Of a stretch of DNA of 64,000 nucleotides, positions 12,624 through 25,740 are shown one piece after another. Position 1 is the first letter of the stretch. The number at the start of each line of letters is the position of its first letter. The stretch covers positions 56,149,087-56,213,086 of the forward strand of contig OZ022508.1 of the NCBI GenBank assembly GCA_963989385.1. Reading direction: 5' to 3'. The notes under the pieces are model-generated. The model was not told the DNA's origin, did not search any database, and saw only the letters and a program-made list of their open reading frames with translations. This stretch comes from Ctena decussata. Its lineage: Eukaryota; Mollusca; Bivalvia; Lucinida; Lucinidae. The position numbers and the translations under genes were made by a program.

Positions 12624-13151
12624 ATATCTGAAATTAAAAACTGAAGCCGCGTCTCACGTAAAACATGGCTGTGTAACAATAAACCGAGCCCAGTCCTTCG
12701 TTGCATAATGCAAGGAGAGTATAGTTTAATCATCCTTATATAAAGTGAAAAAAAACTACGATGTTTTTAAGCGCTAGTAAACTGCTGCACAAACTTGCAA
12801 ATTATAAGGATGTTCCCCATTTCGCCTTGGGTGTTATGGTACGGGGAAGATGCTGAGAAGCCTTCGGCATTGGTGGTGCCCTTATTCAATTGGTCTAAAG
12901 GAGGAAAAGTGCCTACTTTGCTTGCAGTAGGTGCGAGTGAGGGCTGTTTGAAATTTCTCTCTGAAAGTCTCATTAGTGGTAAAGACGTTTAAACTCAAAT
13001 CATTGTTAAAAGCGTTCAGTCATCGCGTTTGGTAATAAAATATGGGTTGATGTGCATATATTGAGTCATATAGCTGGCAAAAAGAAGAGAAAACAAGATT
13101 TTGGGAAATAACATACAATTTCGCTCTACAAATAAAAGGCCATCGGCCAAG

Positions 13152-14089
13152 TGTCACCCGACGTTTCAAATGAGTCACAAACTGCAGCCCTTTATTCCGT
13201 TTCAGAGTAACTGTATGGCCAAAACCAGAAAATATGTGTATAACAGAACCTGGTGAGCAAATAATAATTGAAGCATAAGCAAAGACATATACCCAATAAT
13301 TTACTGGACTTCTATGAGGATATAAAAAACTTAAGTTCAGAACTGGGCGTATATGTGTAAAATCAGGTTACTGAAACTTTAGGCCCTTACAGAATGCCCA
13401 AAACATCAAGACTGTATAGCCAATAACAAAATAACAAGGACCATAATCCTCCTAATATGAATCTGATGAAAAATGAATAATGCATTTACGAAAATTCAGC
13501 CCATTAATATAAATAGTTCTTGAGTTATCCTTTTACCTTTAAGTGAATATCTACTATCTATGAAAGGGGAATAACTCTGTCACTAATAAATTTAGCATAT
13601 CCTAACAATAATCAAAATACTCAATTAACCAAATGCTAATAGCATACCAAATTTCAGCTCTCTCGGTCAAACGCTTCAAAAGTTGGAAAAATGCCAAAAA
13701 TGACAAAGGGCCATAACTTTGTAAAATATAGGACAATTGAAATTCCAAAATCACATGCACATCTTCAGATCATGATGAACATTCTGCATAATTTCAAGTC
13801 AATCTGATAAAAGATGTGGCAGGAGTTGCAGGGACAAGCTCTGAGACAGCAAGGACTGTAACTCCATCAAAAATGGCCGAAACAAAAAATCAAAAACCAC
13901 GTGCACATCTTCATATCATAAGAATTTAACATGTAAAATTTCAAATCAATCCGATGAAAGACGTAGGAGGAGTTGCGGGGACAAGATTTCGGACGGACGG
14001 ACGGACTGAATGACGGACGGAAGGACGGACTGACACACGGACGGACGAGGGTCATTTCTATAGTCCCCCTCCGCCTACGTCGGGTGACA
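13152..14089 (+). mobile_element. TIR element with a one-sided GGACGG tract, C
   Basis: 13 bp inverted ends TGTCACCCGACGT / ACGTCGGGTGACA. GGACGG-rich tract at 13990-14050. Interior has repeated stretches such as CACATCTTCAGATCATGATG and a second version 140 bp later. Confidence 0.7.
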
Positions 14090-15405
14090 AATACAATTTT
14101 CTGGTCTGTTTCCCGTCTATCAATGCTATATATAGGCGGGATAGTGATTAGGGCCCAACGCCTGTACATTGTATTTTTACCATTTTATTCAACATTAGTA
14201 GGTAATTTTAGTTGCCAACTAAAATGACCCAAATAAGTTTTCAAACACTTTTTATGTGAAACTCAAGGATTTTCTTTGTTTAAAGCTGGCATAACGGTCA
14301 TTTACAAAGACAAAACTGTAGTGAGAAGCTTGCAACGATACATCATGATAAATTTTTATGCTGATAGAACAATGGGGCCTTTAAAGTAGAAAATGGACCT
14401 AATTTGATTGCAGTAGGTGCGAGTGGAGGCTGTTAGAACTTCCTTTCTCTATTAAAGTAGGAAATGGGCCTTTTTTGCTTGCAGTATTGCTGGTGCCTGT
14501 TCTATTCCTCTCTGAGAGATGACTCGATTTATACTGAAATTATGTCACAAAAGGATCATAACCCCCAAAACAACCAACCATCCAAATTTGTCTACTCCTG
14601 TTTCGCCTAACCCAGTGTCGCCTCCTGCCATTTCGCCTACAAGCAAACATGGCTTCAATTTTAAAGAAACTAAATTTTATGATTTTTTGCAAACATTTGG
14701 TGATAATAGTAATATACATCTTTAATTTATTTATTACAAACACAATAACATACATCTGTATGATTAAAAATATAGATGTCTAAGGATTGGATTTATGCTA
14801 GGCCTATTTTTATCCTCTCCTAGATTTAGTTCTATTATATTTACAACACTCCATGTGTGCTGTTTTGGTGGCTTTTTGCATTGAATCAGGAATTTGCAAA
14901 TGCCTCTTAAAATGCAGTGCGGAGTAAATGAATGATTACAAGGTACATAGATGAATGTCTGAAATTAAGAGGGATGTACAAGTTAGGTTGCAAAATTTCA
15001 TTATCTTGTGCATTTTTGTAGAGACAAATAGTCTTGCTTGTTGGGCGCCATAATCCCGTGAACAACGATTCACTGATGTTCCATCAACCCTACCTCACAT
15101 AAGTAATGACATAACAGGGCCATAAAACAGCGGGGAAAACAGGGCGTTTAAGCGTTTTTTTTGTTGTGATTTTGAACTTTTGTTACAGCTGCGGTTCCCG
15201 AAAGAAGTCCGTTTCTGTCCTGCAGCTACAGTTGCCTTCTCAGAAGTCTTTGGGAAACTGATAAGGGTACTGATGGATCATGGTGAAATATTTTATGAAT
15301 TCTGTTCTGTTCTGTTTCAATTCTCGTAACGACGTTCCCTAAGTGGCTCAGCGATACGTAACCTTAGTTGCATATGTTTACATGTAATATAATAATATAA
15401 TGTTA

Positions 15406-16413
15406 CAGTATTCCTCAAAATTATTGAGAATTGCATTTTGGCACACAGTTGCTGAGCATACATGTTCAACAATATTTTAAACACGTAAAATACAATAAAA
15501 GAACCTCTGTTTCAAGTTTGATATACAAAAATGACAATATGATGCATTTTCTTTCGTCAGTGGTAGGTAAGGATGGGCTAGGGTACACCCCTGTAAAAAT
15601 TTGTCCCATGATTTCGACTATATTTTCTATACCACTTTTGCTAAAAATAGACTATCTCAGGTGAAATAATTTATTTTCTTCATTAGGCAACACCATCTAC
15701 ATTAGTAATGTTGCCTTTAATATTTTGCGTGATTTAAAGTTACTAATTCCAGTTTCTGAGTCAGGGACTGGCTGTTATATTATAGGAAGACTATTGAAGG
15801 CATCAGAAACAGCAAAAAATCTGATCGGTTAGTGATCTGAACGGAATATTTTTGGCAATGTATAGATAATCATTTCAAAACTCATTTCCTTTACAGCACG
15901 TTTACGAAGCCTTACAAAAAATCTGGTTTTGTGCCGTTTCCGTCGAGATGTATAGAATAAGTATGAATCAGAGCAACATACCCTCTGTCAAAATTGCAAT
16001 TTTCCCCAAATTCGGGCACTTTTTCGAAATGAAGTCACGTGTTTGAACGCCAGCAGCATCTACAGCTGACTAGCTCGCACAAAATTCTGTTTTCAGTTTG
16101 CTAACACCTTATCTCTAGATGAGAAAAACATTCAGAAATCAACTGATTTGTCTTTATCTTTTCCACAAATATCCATTTTATTTGGTAAGGGTACATAATT
16201 TTCCAGTCGAACAAAATATCTCTGGGTGGCACTATTCAAGGGGAGATAACATTTGTGACTCAAACATATGAGTAATACTGGTACGCTAAAAAGTTCACAG
16301 AGGGATGTTGTTAACTAAGTAAACAAAGATATTAAGTATATGCATGATCTATCAACTACCAGTGCTTAATTTTCACTTTGCGAAAAATTCTCAATAATTT
16401 TGAGGAATACTAT
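15406..16413. repeat. Inner inverted repeat pair around 1 kb of AT-rich DNA
   Basis: GTATTCCTCAAAATTATTGA near 15408 and its reverse complement near 16392-16411 (TCAATAATTTTGAGGAATAC). The enclosed DNA has no gene. Part of it (15460-15750) resembles 20940-21215 in order and phrase, such as CATTAGTAATG and ATTTAAAGTT. Confidence 0.6.
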
Positions 16414-18082
16414 ATATATAAAGATGTTCCACGGCAACACCGCTATGCTTATTAAGTTTCATCAGAATGGCATCAGTAATTCATGAATTTTTGCCCTCTA
16501 ATAAATTTAACATCGACGAATTCAGCTGTAACTAAGTAATCAATTAATGGAATTCTGTGAAAAAGTAAATATATTCACTATAACACATCGATGCATCGGA
16601 TTATGAGTTATTGTCCTTGAATTGCTTTAAAATTGCGTCGCAACTAAGCAACCAATGAATGGAATTTCACGAAACTTGAAAAATTATGTATAATCATAAT
16701 ACGGCAGTGAACATAAGGTTTCATCATAATGGCTTTAGTGAAACATGATTTATTTCCTTCGAATTGATTTAAAATCCACAAATTAGCCATAACTAAGGTA
16801 CCAGTAATCAAAATTTCTTAAAACTGAATTGCATTAGTATCATCATTGTGCGGTGGTTGGTGCTGAGGCGATTTTAGAATGGTCTAAATTATGCTTGAGT
16901 TATTGCCCTAGACTTGATTTAAAATCCACAAGTTCAGCCGTAGCTACGGAACAGGTGAAAGATATTTTATGAAACTTAAAATAACCCATAAACATATCAT
17001 GGCCACTTCGGCGGGGGTATATTTTTTCACCAAATTAGCTTGCTCCTATCGTTTTCGTCCTTTTCATTTATTTTCTTTGGCGTGACGGATATTTTTTCTT
17101 CTTATTGCCATAATTCTTTTGAAAGGGCATTTTTCATGTATGAGACACGCCGAAAGTAATAAAAATAATTATGTGCATTCAAATGAAATAATTCTAAACC
17201 ATACTGTAATTATATGGCATGTTTCACTTTGGAAAATATTTCAGTAATAGTACAGCCATTTAGAGGTTAAATGAATTTTGTGCTTACCATATACAAAAAT
17301 GTGTTTCTGCCAATTTTGTATATCATGAGATACACGTTGTTTTTTATGGATTTTATTTAAGTCGCTTAATAATTCATAAAATACCGCCATTTCTATAATG
17401 AAATACACTTATAATCCATAAAAATACCGACCTATTTATCATGAAATAAATTTTTGCAAATTCTGTACTTCATGATAGACAAGCCGGTATTTTTTTTTTA
17501 TGGATTATAAGCTACTAATTCTCCATAAAAATAGCGACTTTTCCATCATAAAATACACTTATAATCCATAAAAAATATCAACGTATCTATTATATAATAC
17601 AAAACTGGCAGAAATACATTTTTCCAGTTACTCCAGAAAACGAAAAGAGCAATTCTTCAAACTGTATATACATGTGCTTGTATACAGTAAGCACAAAATT
17701 TATTTTACCTCTACATTTCAATTCATATACGATAAAATCATGCACATTACATTCATGGCTTTACCACTAGCGAAATGTATTTCCGACTTTTGGGGACAAA
17801 ATAAGTTGATACATATAAACTTTGAAGATAATAAAGAAAGAAAAAAAAAGTCTGTTAAATTGGGATTTGACTAAAACATACCTTAAAAAATCAGCAATGA
17901 CAAATGATATTTAGTCCGTCTATTTCATATGCGCAAGTGGTCATCAACATCACTGTTATCAACTTAAGTACTTTGACAGACGGACACACAAACAATGACT
18001 GACATAAGTCGGTCAAACCTACGATATTTACCTAACCTTGTGAAAGTTATAAGTTCAAAGGCGTTGGTTGAATAGCAGTAGA

Positions 18083-18181
18083 TGGCTGGTTGGTCTAACC
18101 GGTTAGTTAAGGCTTAACGGCTCTTTGAGACAGTATTTCCGTTTCTCTCATGGTGTTAGCCCAAACCATTAACCGAAGTTT
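18083..18181. repeat. Fragment related to SINE family B
   Basis: GGTTGGTCTAACCGG followed by TTAACGGCTCTTTGAGACAG matches the tail-proximal part of family B; the rest is missing. Confidence 0.5.
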
Positions 18182-19215
18182 AAGGTAAATCCATGCAATA
18201 GTGTGAGAAATATGAAGCAAAATCACTGAACTATGAAATATAGGACACTGTTACTTACTATTAGTTTGAGGTCAAACACCCGGTCATACTGAGCCATTAT
18301 TGCAAGCAATCATGTCCGCACATCTAATAGTCTTAGAAAAAAGGCAAACCCTCTTGACCATATAATATAGTTCACTGTGACCTACTGTTAGTTTGAGGTC
18401 AAAGTTTTGGCCATACTTAGTCATCATTACAAGCAACCATGTTCGTACATCTAATCGTCTTCTTACTCACTAGCCATGAAATAAAGGTCAATATGAACAC
18501 TGTTTGTTTGAGGTCAAACTTTGCGTCATGCTGAGTCATTATACCAAGCAATCATGTTCGAACATCAAGTAGTCTTTAAGATATAAGGCGAAAATACTGG
18601 ACCATGAAATATAGGTCAATGTGTCCTATTGTAAGTTTGAGGTCAAATTTTGGTCATACTGAGTCATTACCTCAAGCTATCATGTACACACAGCAAAAAG
18701 TCTAAAGACATTAGGTAAAATCACTGGACGAAGAAATATCGGTCACTGTGACCCACTGTTAGTTTCAGGTCAAACATCTGGTCACACTGAGTCATCAGAC
18801 GCAATCATGTTACAAGTCAAGTTACAAGGCAAAACTCACAAGACCATGAAATATAGAGCCACTGTTATCTGCTGTTAATTTGAGATCAAACATCCGGTCA
18901 CACTGAGTAATTTTTTCCAAGCAATCATGTTCGTACATCAAATACTCTTCAAGATATAAGGCAAAATTACTGGACTATGACATAAAGGTCAATGTGACCT
19001 TCTGTTAGTTTGAGGTCAAACTTTAGGGTCATACTGAGTCGTTATACCATGCAGTCATGATCGTACATCAAACAGTTTTCAAGACATAAGGCAAAATCAC
19101 TTGACCGTGAAATACAGATCACTATGACCTAGTGTTAGAATGAGGTCAAAAATCGGGACATACTGAGTCATTATCCGAAGCAATCATGATCGTACATCTA
19201 AAAGTCTTCAAGAAA
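18175..19215. repeat. Tandem satellite, 8 units of about 117-129 bp
   Basis: Recurring phrase AGTTTGAGGTCAAA near 18263, 18390, 18506, 18634, 18761, 18878, 19007 and 19136, each followed by a GGTCATACTGAGTCATTA-type stretch and AAGCAATCATGTTCGTACAT. Units are diverged. Spacing alternates between about 117 and 128 bp. Confidence 0.8.
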
Positions 19216-19868
19216 TCCACTCTTCTGACAGGCTAAGAGTGGTAGCCGTTTTTTGTTACAAAAGGCCCCATTGCTCTATCAGCGTGAAAATTTTTATCAT
19301 GAGGTATCGCTGCAGGCTTCTCAGTATAGTTTCGTCAGTGTAAATGTCCGTGATTAGCCAGCTTAAACAAATAAAACATCCTTGAGTTTCACCAAAAAAG
19401 GGCTTGAAAAATCATTTGGGTCATTTTTGTTGGCAACCAAAATGACCTACTTTCGATTTCATTAAGTTGAATAAAATGTTAAAAATACAATGTACAGGCG
19501 TGGAGTCCCAATCACTATCCCGCCTATGTTTATATAGCATTGCTAAACGGGAAACCAGAACAGGAAATTTTAATTTGTGGAAAGATTTTTTATTTTTAAA
19601 AAAACTTGTTTTCTCTAATTTTTGCCAATTATATCACTCAATATATGCACATCAACCCACATTTTATTACCAAGCGTGAAAGATGAACCGATATTTACAA
19701 TGATTTGAGTTTAGACGTTTTAACCGCTGATAGGACCATGGAGACTTTAAAGCTGCATCGTTACCTCAGGCAAGCAAGTGTATTTTATTGCCTAAATAAC
19801 CTATAATCGTAGCTTGCCGTGGCTGTTTTAAATCCAAGTTACAGAAATAAGACAAAATAATAAGACAG

Positions 19869-20112
19869 TTGGTTGGTTGGTCGGTTTTGGTTTAACGGCC
19901 CTTTGAGACAGTATTTCAGTCTATATCGGGCCGTCTCCCACAGAGAGGGAGAAAGAAGAGAGAAATGATAGACGAGAGAAAAAAATGACCAAACAACCCC
20001 CACCCGCACCTACTGCAAGCACAGTAAGCCCTTATCCTACTACTATTCAAATAAGTAGGACGCCCCGGCATTGGAAGTTACACGCAGCACCTTTGCACCA
20101 CCCAACCACCCC
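19869..20112 (-). mobile_element. SINE family B
   Basis: Bounded by an 11 bp duplication TAATAAGACAG (19858-19868 and 20113-20123). The variable (GGTTGGTT) end at the left is the 3' tail read on the minus strand. Confidence 0.85.
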
Positions 20113-20688
20113 TAATAAGACAGACTTGCTTATTTTTCTGAGTTTTATTGGACTGTGAAAATATCATCATTTTTGCATAACAGATTACATCATTTTTTTC
20201 ACTTGATATCAGTGACAATGAAGTGACTAAGATATCTCACTGTAACTCGTTTAAATCTCAAGCATCTTTAGAGAAATCTCAAAAAGGAAAATAGCTTGAC
20301 TTTATCGAAAAGAAGTAAAAAAAAAAAGAAAAAATAATCAAAATCGTTAACTTTATGACCATAATCATTCGCAAGCCATACTTTACTTTCATCCACATTA
20401 TGGTTTTTTATCTTTTTGTAAATACAAAATTTGATAGTAGTGGAAGCTTGATTGGATTTTGGTAAGAATATATCTTAAATACCAATACAATGCGGTTGAC
20501 GGTACTGTATCAGGACATCTTGAGTCATACACAAAAACACTCAGATGTCGGTCACAGAGATAGGTAGGGATGCAGCCCAGATTTTACACTTACTTTATGT
20601 TCTCTGACGGGATGTAATACTTTAACAGCTACTTACTGTAAATGGGATTTATTTCAACCATGTTTCCACTCTACGCAAACACAATATA

Positions 20689-20902
20689 GGGGAGATCGGG
20701 TAACTTCGGACAGGCGGGTAAATTCGGACATACAATTGCAAACAGTGAAAATCCAGATGAGACGGCTCATCATGAGCCGTCTCATCAGGATTTTCTCTGT
20801 TTGCCCAGTTAATTTTTGTTTTAATTCCGAACAACTGACATATAAAGGAAACAATGTCAGTGTCCGAATTTACCCGCTGTCCGAAGTTACCCGACTCTCC
20901 CC
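20689..20902 (+). mobile_element. TA-target foldback element (GTCGGGTAAC family), copy 1
   Basis: Inverted ends GGGGAGATCGGGTAACTTCG; centre is a hairpin GAGACGGCTCATCATGAGCC. Flanked by TA on both sides (20687-20688, 20903-20904). Non-coding. Confidence 0.8.
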
Positions 20903-22525
20903 TACATGTATAGGGTTTCCTGGGAGTTGTTTATAATTGCATGTTGACTTCCAGAAACGTTTGCAACAACATTTTAAACTAGTAAATCACGAGAAAAGAA
21001 CTTCATATTTACAGACATGGCAATATAATACATTTTCTTGTACCCGCGGCCGTTTTGGCGAATATGGGCTATAGTAGACTCGGCATGACTTTATTTAGAA
21101 TATGTTGGCTATACTATTTCTGCTGCTTTTCTTCTTCTTTTTTTCAGCATTGATCATCATTATATACATTAGTAATGGTGTATTAAATTTGCTGCATTAT
21201 TTAAAGTTGTTAACTCTTATTCGACAATTATGACATACGAAGAAAAGTGAAGGCATAAACACACACGAAAATAGAAATTACCTGCTAAATATTTGACAGA
21301 ATATTTCGTAAAAGGATTAGATAAACACATAAAAATTATGTCCCTAATGGTTTTCTCGTGTCGCGGCTGATATCAGTGATATATATAAAAAGGAAACCAC
21401 GTGTTTCTGAAATTTTCATTGTTTCAATAGGGTGCGATTTTTATGTTAGAACTCTGCGACATGTTCCGTTTACCAACTTGCGACAGCTCTGTTTTGTTGT
21501 GGCAGCTAGTGTCCAAAATACTGGTTTTTCCGATAAAATTTTGTTGTTGTTGTTTTTTTTCTCGATAGTTAAACCCGGACAATGAAAAGTTATATAGAAT
21601 CTGAAAAATCGCGAAATATATCTTGCATAGTATGTATTATCAGCAATAAAAACGTATAGAATTCCTGATAGCTACTTCGGATAATCATTTGGTAACGAGA
21701 ATAAAATAGCGAGATGCCTTGAATACATCCAGTCACTGAGAAACTTACCGCTTAATATTTAACTTTCGATAACGCGTTTGTATATTTACTTAATGACATC
21801 GCGTACCACACTAAGGAAACATTTAGCATATTTTTTTCCTATACCTCAAAAACAAGTGCTTATGAGAAAAGGCGAAATATATGCGTTTATCCACTTTCAT
21901 ATGTGACAACAACAACAACTGTAATAATATAGCTAATCATTAGTAGAAAACTCAAAGATATACGCCCTAATATGTTTTTATCAAATTTCAAATTTCTCTC
22001 GAAAAATTATATCCCAGGCATGGTAATGATCGAGAGTAAAAGTTCTTTTATCTGCTAAACGTATTTTTGAAACGGTCAATGGAAGTTGGAGAATCTAAGA
22101 AAATATATAAATACGATTGAAACATGGACCGCGTTTCCCGCAGAAAAAGTAAGACTTAAGACGCCCAGCAATCATAGTTAATCAGGGTAGAGTAATATCA
22201 TTTATAATTTAAGCGGCTTCTGGCACTTATTAACTTAAAAGAACTCACACGCCGCACTCAGCTCTTGTTAAGTTACTTTTCCACTATTCATGAAATTCAA
22301 AACATGCTTGCAGAATCGCGTTTATATTGCTATGTGAGAGTGAATCAATCTATGACGACAAGAATATTTGTGAATATTCAAGAATGATATGCACTGATGC
22401 ATCGTCTCTGCCTCCGTAACAAAGATGTTTTCCCTGAAATCTTTTTCATTGTGTTGCATACAACTAACCACTTTTATTCTTTTGTGATTATTTCATGATA
22501 AAATACGAGGAAGTATACTTTTAAC

Positions 22526-22770
22526 GGAGCCGGGCCGCGTAGCGCAGTTGGTAGCGCGTCTGAGTCAAGCACCAGAGGTCCCGAGTTCCATACGTCTTTC
22601 GTTTCTTGCTGATTCAAGAAGGGCAGTTGTCAGTTACTGGCGAGAGTATGTGCACTTAGTAATGGTTAACCGCTTAGGAGGTCTACCAGGAATAGTATGG
22701 TTAGGGTAACTGATCCTCCCGACATGACCATAGCTGTTTACCGTAAACGTAAAACAATAAAACAACAACA
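22526..22770 (+). mobile_element. tRNA-derived SINE, family A
   Basis: Head GCCGGGCCGCGTAGCGCAGT with a pol III A box, then the central block shared with 60190-60448 (AAGAAGGGCAGTTGTCAGTT, then GTTAACCGCTTAGGAGGTCT), then an A/C-rich tail (AAAACAACAACA). Flanked by a 9 bp duplication ACTTTTAAC (22517-22525 and 22771-22779). The central block resembles the conserved 'Meta'-type SINE domain reported from bivalves; that label is from memory. Confidence 0.85.
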
Positions 22771-22956
22771 ACTTTTAACAGCCTAAATTTGTTGTAAAAT
22801 ACTTGCACTTAATGCAGCATTTTTCACCCCGCAATATACTAAGGTGCAAGGTTTCAAGGTCATACCAAATGCTTACTCAGTCATCCTCCTATTGGCCAGT
22901 CTGTGCTTCACACCTCAGAATGATAATAAGCAATCACATTAGTGGCTAAATCAAAT

Positions 22957-23191
22957 GAGCCGCGACACGACAAAACCAACAATGTGGTTGTACGCACAGC
23001 GTAGACTCAGATCAGCCTGGTCATCCGCTCAGTTTGACCAGACTCTTCGTAAAGTGCTCAAAGGGTAGCTAAGGTTCTAAGCTACTTCCATGCGGACAGT
23101 GAAGACTCTGATCAGACTGGGCGGATGCCCAGGCTGATCTGAGTGTGCGCTTGGCGCACAACCACATTGTTGGTTTTGTCGTGTCAGGCCC
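22957..23191. mobile_element. GAGCCGCG foldback element, copy 3
   Basis: Arms GAGCCGCGACACGACAAAAC and GTTTTGTCGTGTCAGGCCC; AAAT at both flanks. Confidence 0.8.
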
Positions 23192-25510
23192 AAATGTTAC
23201 CAAATCTGATTGGTATTTGATCATCTGATGCGCTTGGGCAAATGAAGTCTATTTTCGAACCCACGTGAATGATAAACGCATTTCAACCCGTAATTATTTG
23301 TTTATGTCGAAGGTTATCTAGTCTAGACAATATAGCATGAGTAAGGCTATAAGAAAAACGAATCTTTAAATTTCTACCACATGCAAAGAGAGAAAGAACA
23401 CTCAGATTAGATTGCATAAATGCACAGGCTGATATGATTGAGTCTTTAAGGATTTTGTTCGACCATAGAAACGGTTCTCATACCGACACTGATTCGCAAA
23501 CTGTCTGAGATTTCAATGTTTGTAAATGAAAAACGTACCTTTACTCGGATGGTGGCTACCTACTTCGGTGCAAGTGCACTTTTTGCACTTTTCGTTGAAC
23601 ATCTAAATTCCAAAGATCCAGATTTAGAAATGTAGACTAGCATGGCAGCCTCAGTCACCTGATCAGAGAGTTTCATTGCTTACCAACGGTAGCACATTGT
23701 TTTGCTAGTTATTAGACCTTTCGCAGTCTTACAAAATGGAATGTCCTAAGACATAGCAGGGGAACAGTTAGACTTGCTCCAGTCGGATATATTAAATTGT
23801 TTGTTACATAGCCTATATATTTTTCTTCTTTTTCATGTTCGATGTTTGGCTAGTCTAGAAATGAATTTTTCTCTTGTGTGTTTGTCTGAGATATTAGAAA
23901 TCAGCCCCATGCCTATAGACTAGCACAAAGAAGAAAAAATGTATATTCAAGAAAATTTATATTTTCTATATATATATATGTGTGTTCGTGTGTTAGTCGT
24001 TGCCCCCTGCTCACCGCGGGGAGGTGGAAGAATGAGCAGGATGTATTAAGTCCGTTTGTTAAAAGTTCCATTTAAAGCACATGTATTTACAATAAAAAGT
24101 TCGAGATGGGTTCGCGATGGTTTGCGTTATGGGGACCTATCTGTAGCGTATTGGCTATCATAATTCACTCTGTCTATTTCTCCACTGAGATACTTATGGT
24201 ACAATCCTTGGAGATTTGTCTTTTCCCGTTTCTGTACGGGTTATGGTTTCTCAAAAAAAATCCTTTATCCACGTATGTATTTGCTTGCAACTTGTTGAGC
24301 ACGTCAATAAAAACGTATATATTCGGGTGCGCAGCGTGGAACAGGGGGCAGCGTAGAACAGAGCATTGTATTGACTATGCCTCAGCAGCGTTGTTCGTTC
24401 CTCTAGAGTTCTTGTGTCTTGTTGGTTAACAGACAGTACACTAATGGAATACAATGTCCATTCTCTGTGCCATGTATTGTATGGAGCTGCATGAAAACTA
24501 TACAGGTGGGGGAACACCGAATCTGTGCTAAATCAATGAGCAGGTTTCGCGCTAAATCAATGATAGGGGAATTTTTTCGTTTGCGCTTGATGATAAGCCG
24601 GTTATATTATCTTTCCGGAGTTCTTTTATTAATTATTCATTTTGAAAGCAGAATGGCACATAAATTCATTGACCTTCATGAAAGCATGACTGATTTGAAC
24701 TTTTTGGCACACGACAAAGGCTCTGGACTGATGAGCCATGTTACTAAGAAAGTAAATGATCCTGGCTGTATGAGCACACTTTACATACACAGTAGTAATA
24801 TTTTATAAAGTCAGTATTGTCATGTACGTCATAACGAATCCAGACATTGTATTTAACTTGTGACTTGTGCCTGCGATAAATCTGACCTCGGATCAAGTCT
24901 GCAGAGTGTTGGTATACCCAGACTTGGGCGATACACAATGGGGCTAATTGGCAAGACAATGGGGCTAAAAAAAAGATACGATGGGGCTAGAAAAAAAGTA
25001 TGAATGGGGCTACTTTACCTGTATTTTTATCAAAAGTCAATGGGGATGTCCAGTTGCATATACCTGTGTTTTCTTATAGAAAAATGCCAAATTGCTAAGA
25101 TTTTCTCCTATGTAATATAAACTAAGATAAAACGAAGTAAAGTAAGCACATTTTGAGTTTGAATTCATTAAAACATTAAATACTATAATCACAGTCGGCC
25201 TTAAATATGCATGTATATGTCCTGGAACTTTGAAATGTTATATACAGTTTCTACGTTCAGTCAGCACTACATATATGCATGTACAAATGTTATATACAGT
25301 TTCTACGTTCAGTCAGCACTACATATATGCATGTACAAGTCCTGAAACTTTAAAATGCTTTATATAGATTTTATACAGTTTCTCAGTTCACATTAATTGT
25401 ATATTACACGAGGTCAGTTCAGATAAGCGCAGTCCCATTCATATCTTTTCATTTAGCCCCATTCTATACTTTCAGAATTTAAAAATTATTCCCATTGTAA
25501 TGCGGCCCCA
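23192..25510. other. No supported gene; one ~52 bp duplication
   Basis: Low-complexity and single-copy DNA. A ~52 bp segment containing TTTCTACGTTCAGTCAGCAC is present twice in tandem at about 25240-25340. The 107-codon ORF at 24106-24429 has no recognisable domain. Confidence 0.5.
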
Positions 25511-25531
25511 GACTTCATAGTCACCGTCTGT

Positions 25532-25740
25532 GATGGTGCTACGCATAACTTCCAGTGCCGGGGCGTCCTACTGATTTGGATAATGGTCGTGCTTGCAGTA
25601 AGTGCGGGTGGGGGTGTTTGGACAGTTTTTCTCTCGTCTATCATTTCTCTCTTCTTTCTCTCTCTTTTTGGGAGACAGCCTGATATAGACTGAAATACGG
25701 TCTCAAAGGGCTGTTAAACCCAAAACAATCAATCAATCAA
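25532..25740 (+). mobile_element. SINE family B inserted in a transposase remnant
   Basis: Plus-sense copy with tail CAATCAATCAATCAA. An 11 bp duplication TCACCGTCTGT is at 25521-25531 and 25741-25751. The target is the 3' part of the transposase frame on the opposite strand, so the SINE is younger than that element. Confidence 0.88.

Larger units (their letters stand above)
14090..19580. repeat. ~5.5 kb region bounded by ~300 bp inverted repeats, no genes
   Basis: The left arm (about 14090-14395) and right arm (about 19235-19580) match as reverse complements over ~300 bp, for example GGCGGGATAGTGATT on the left and AATCACTATCCCGCC on the right, then ACGCCTGTACATTGTATTTT and its mate, then GGGTCATTTT-type and AAACTCAAGGAT-type blocks. 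The interior has no supported ORF; it holds the 18.2-19.2 kb satellite, AT-rich repeated phrases (CACTTATAATCCATAAAAA at 17.4-17.6 kb) and smaller inverted repeats. It could be a large non-autonomous transposon, or two copies of one repeat in opposite orientation. Confidence 0.6.

Noticed and set aside
24106..24429. 107-codon hydrophobic ORF starting MGSRWFALWG
   Set aside because: No recognised family, no flanking exons; hydrophobicity follows from T-rich codons.
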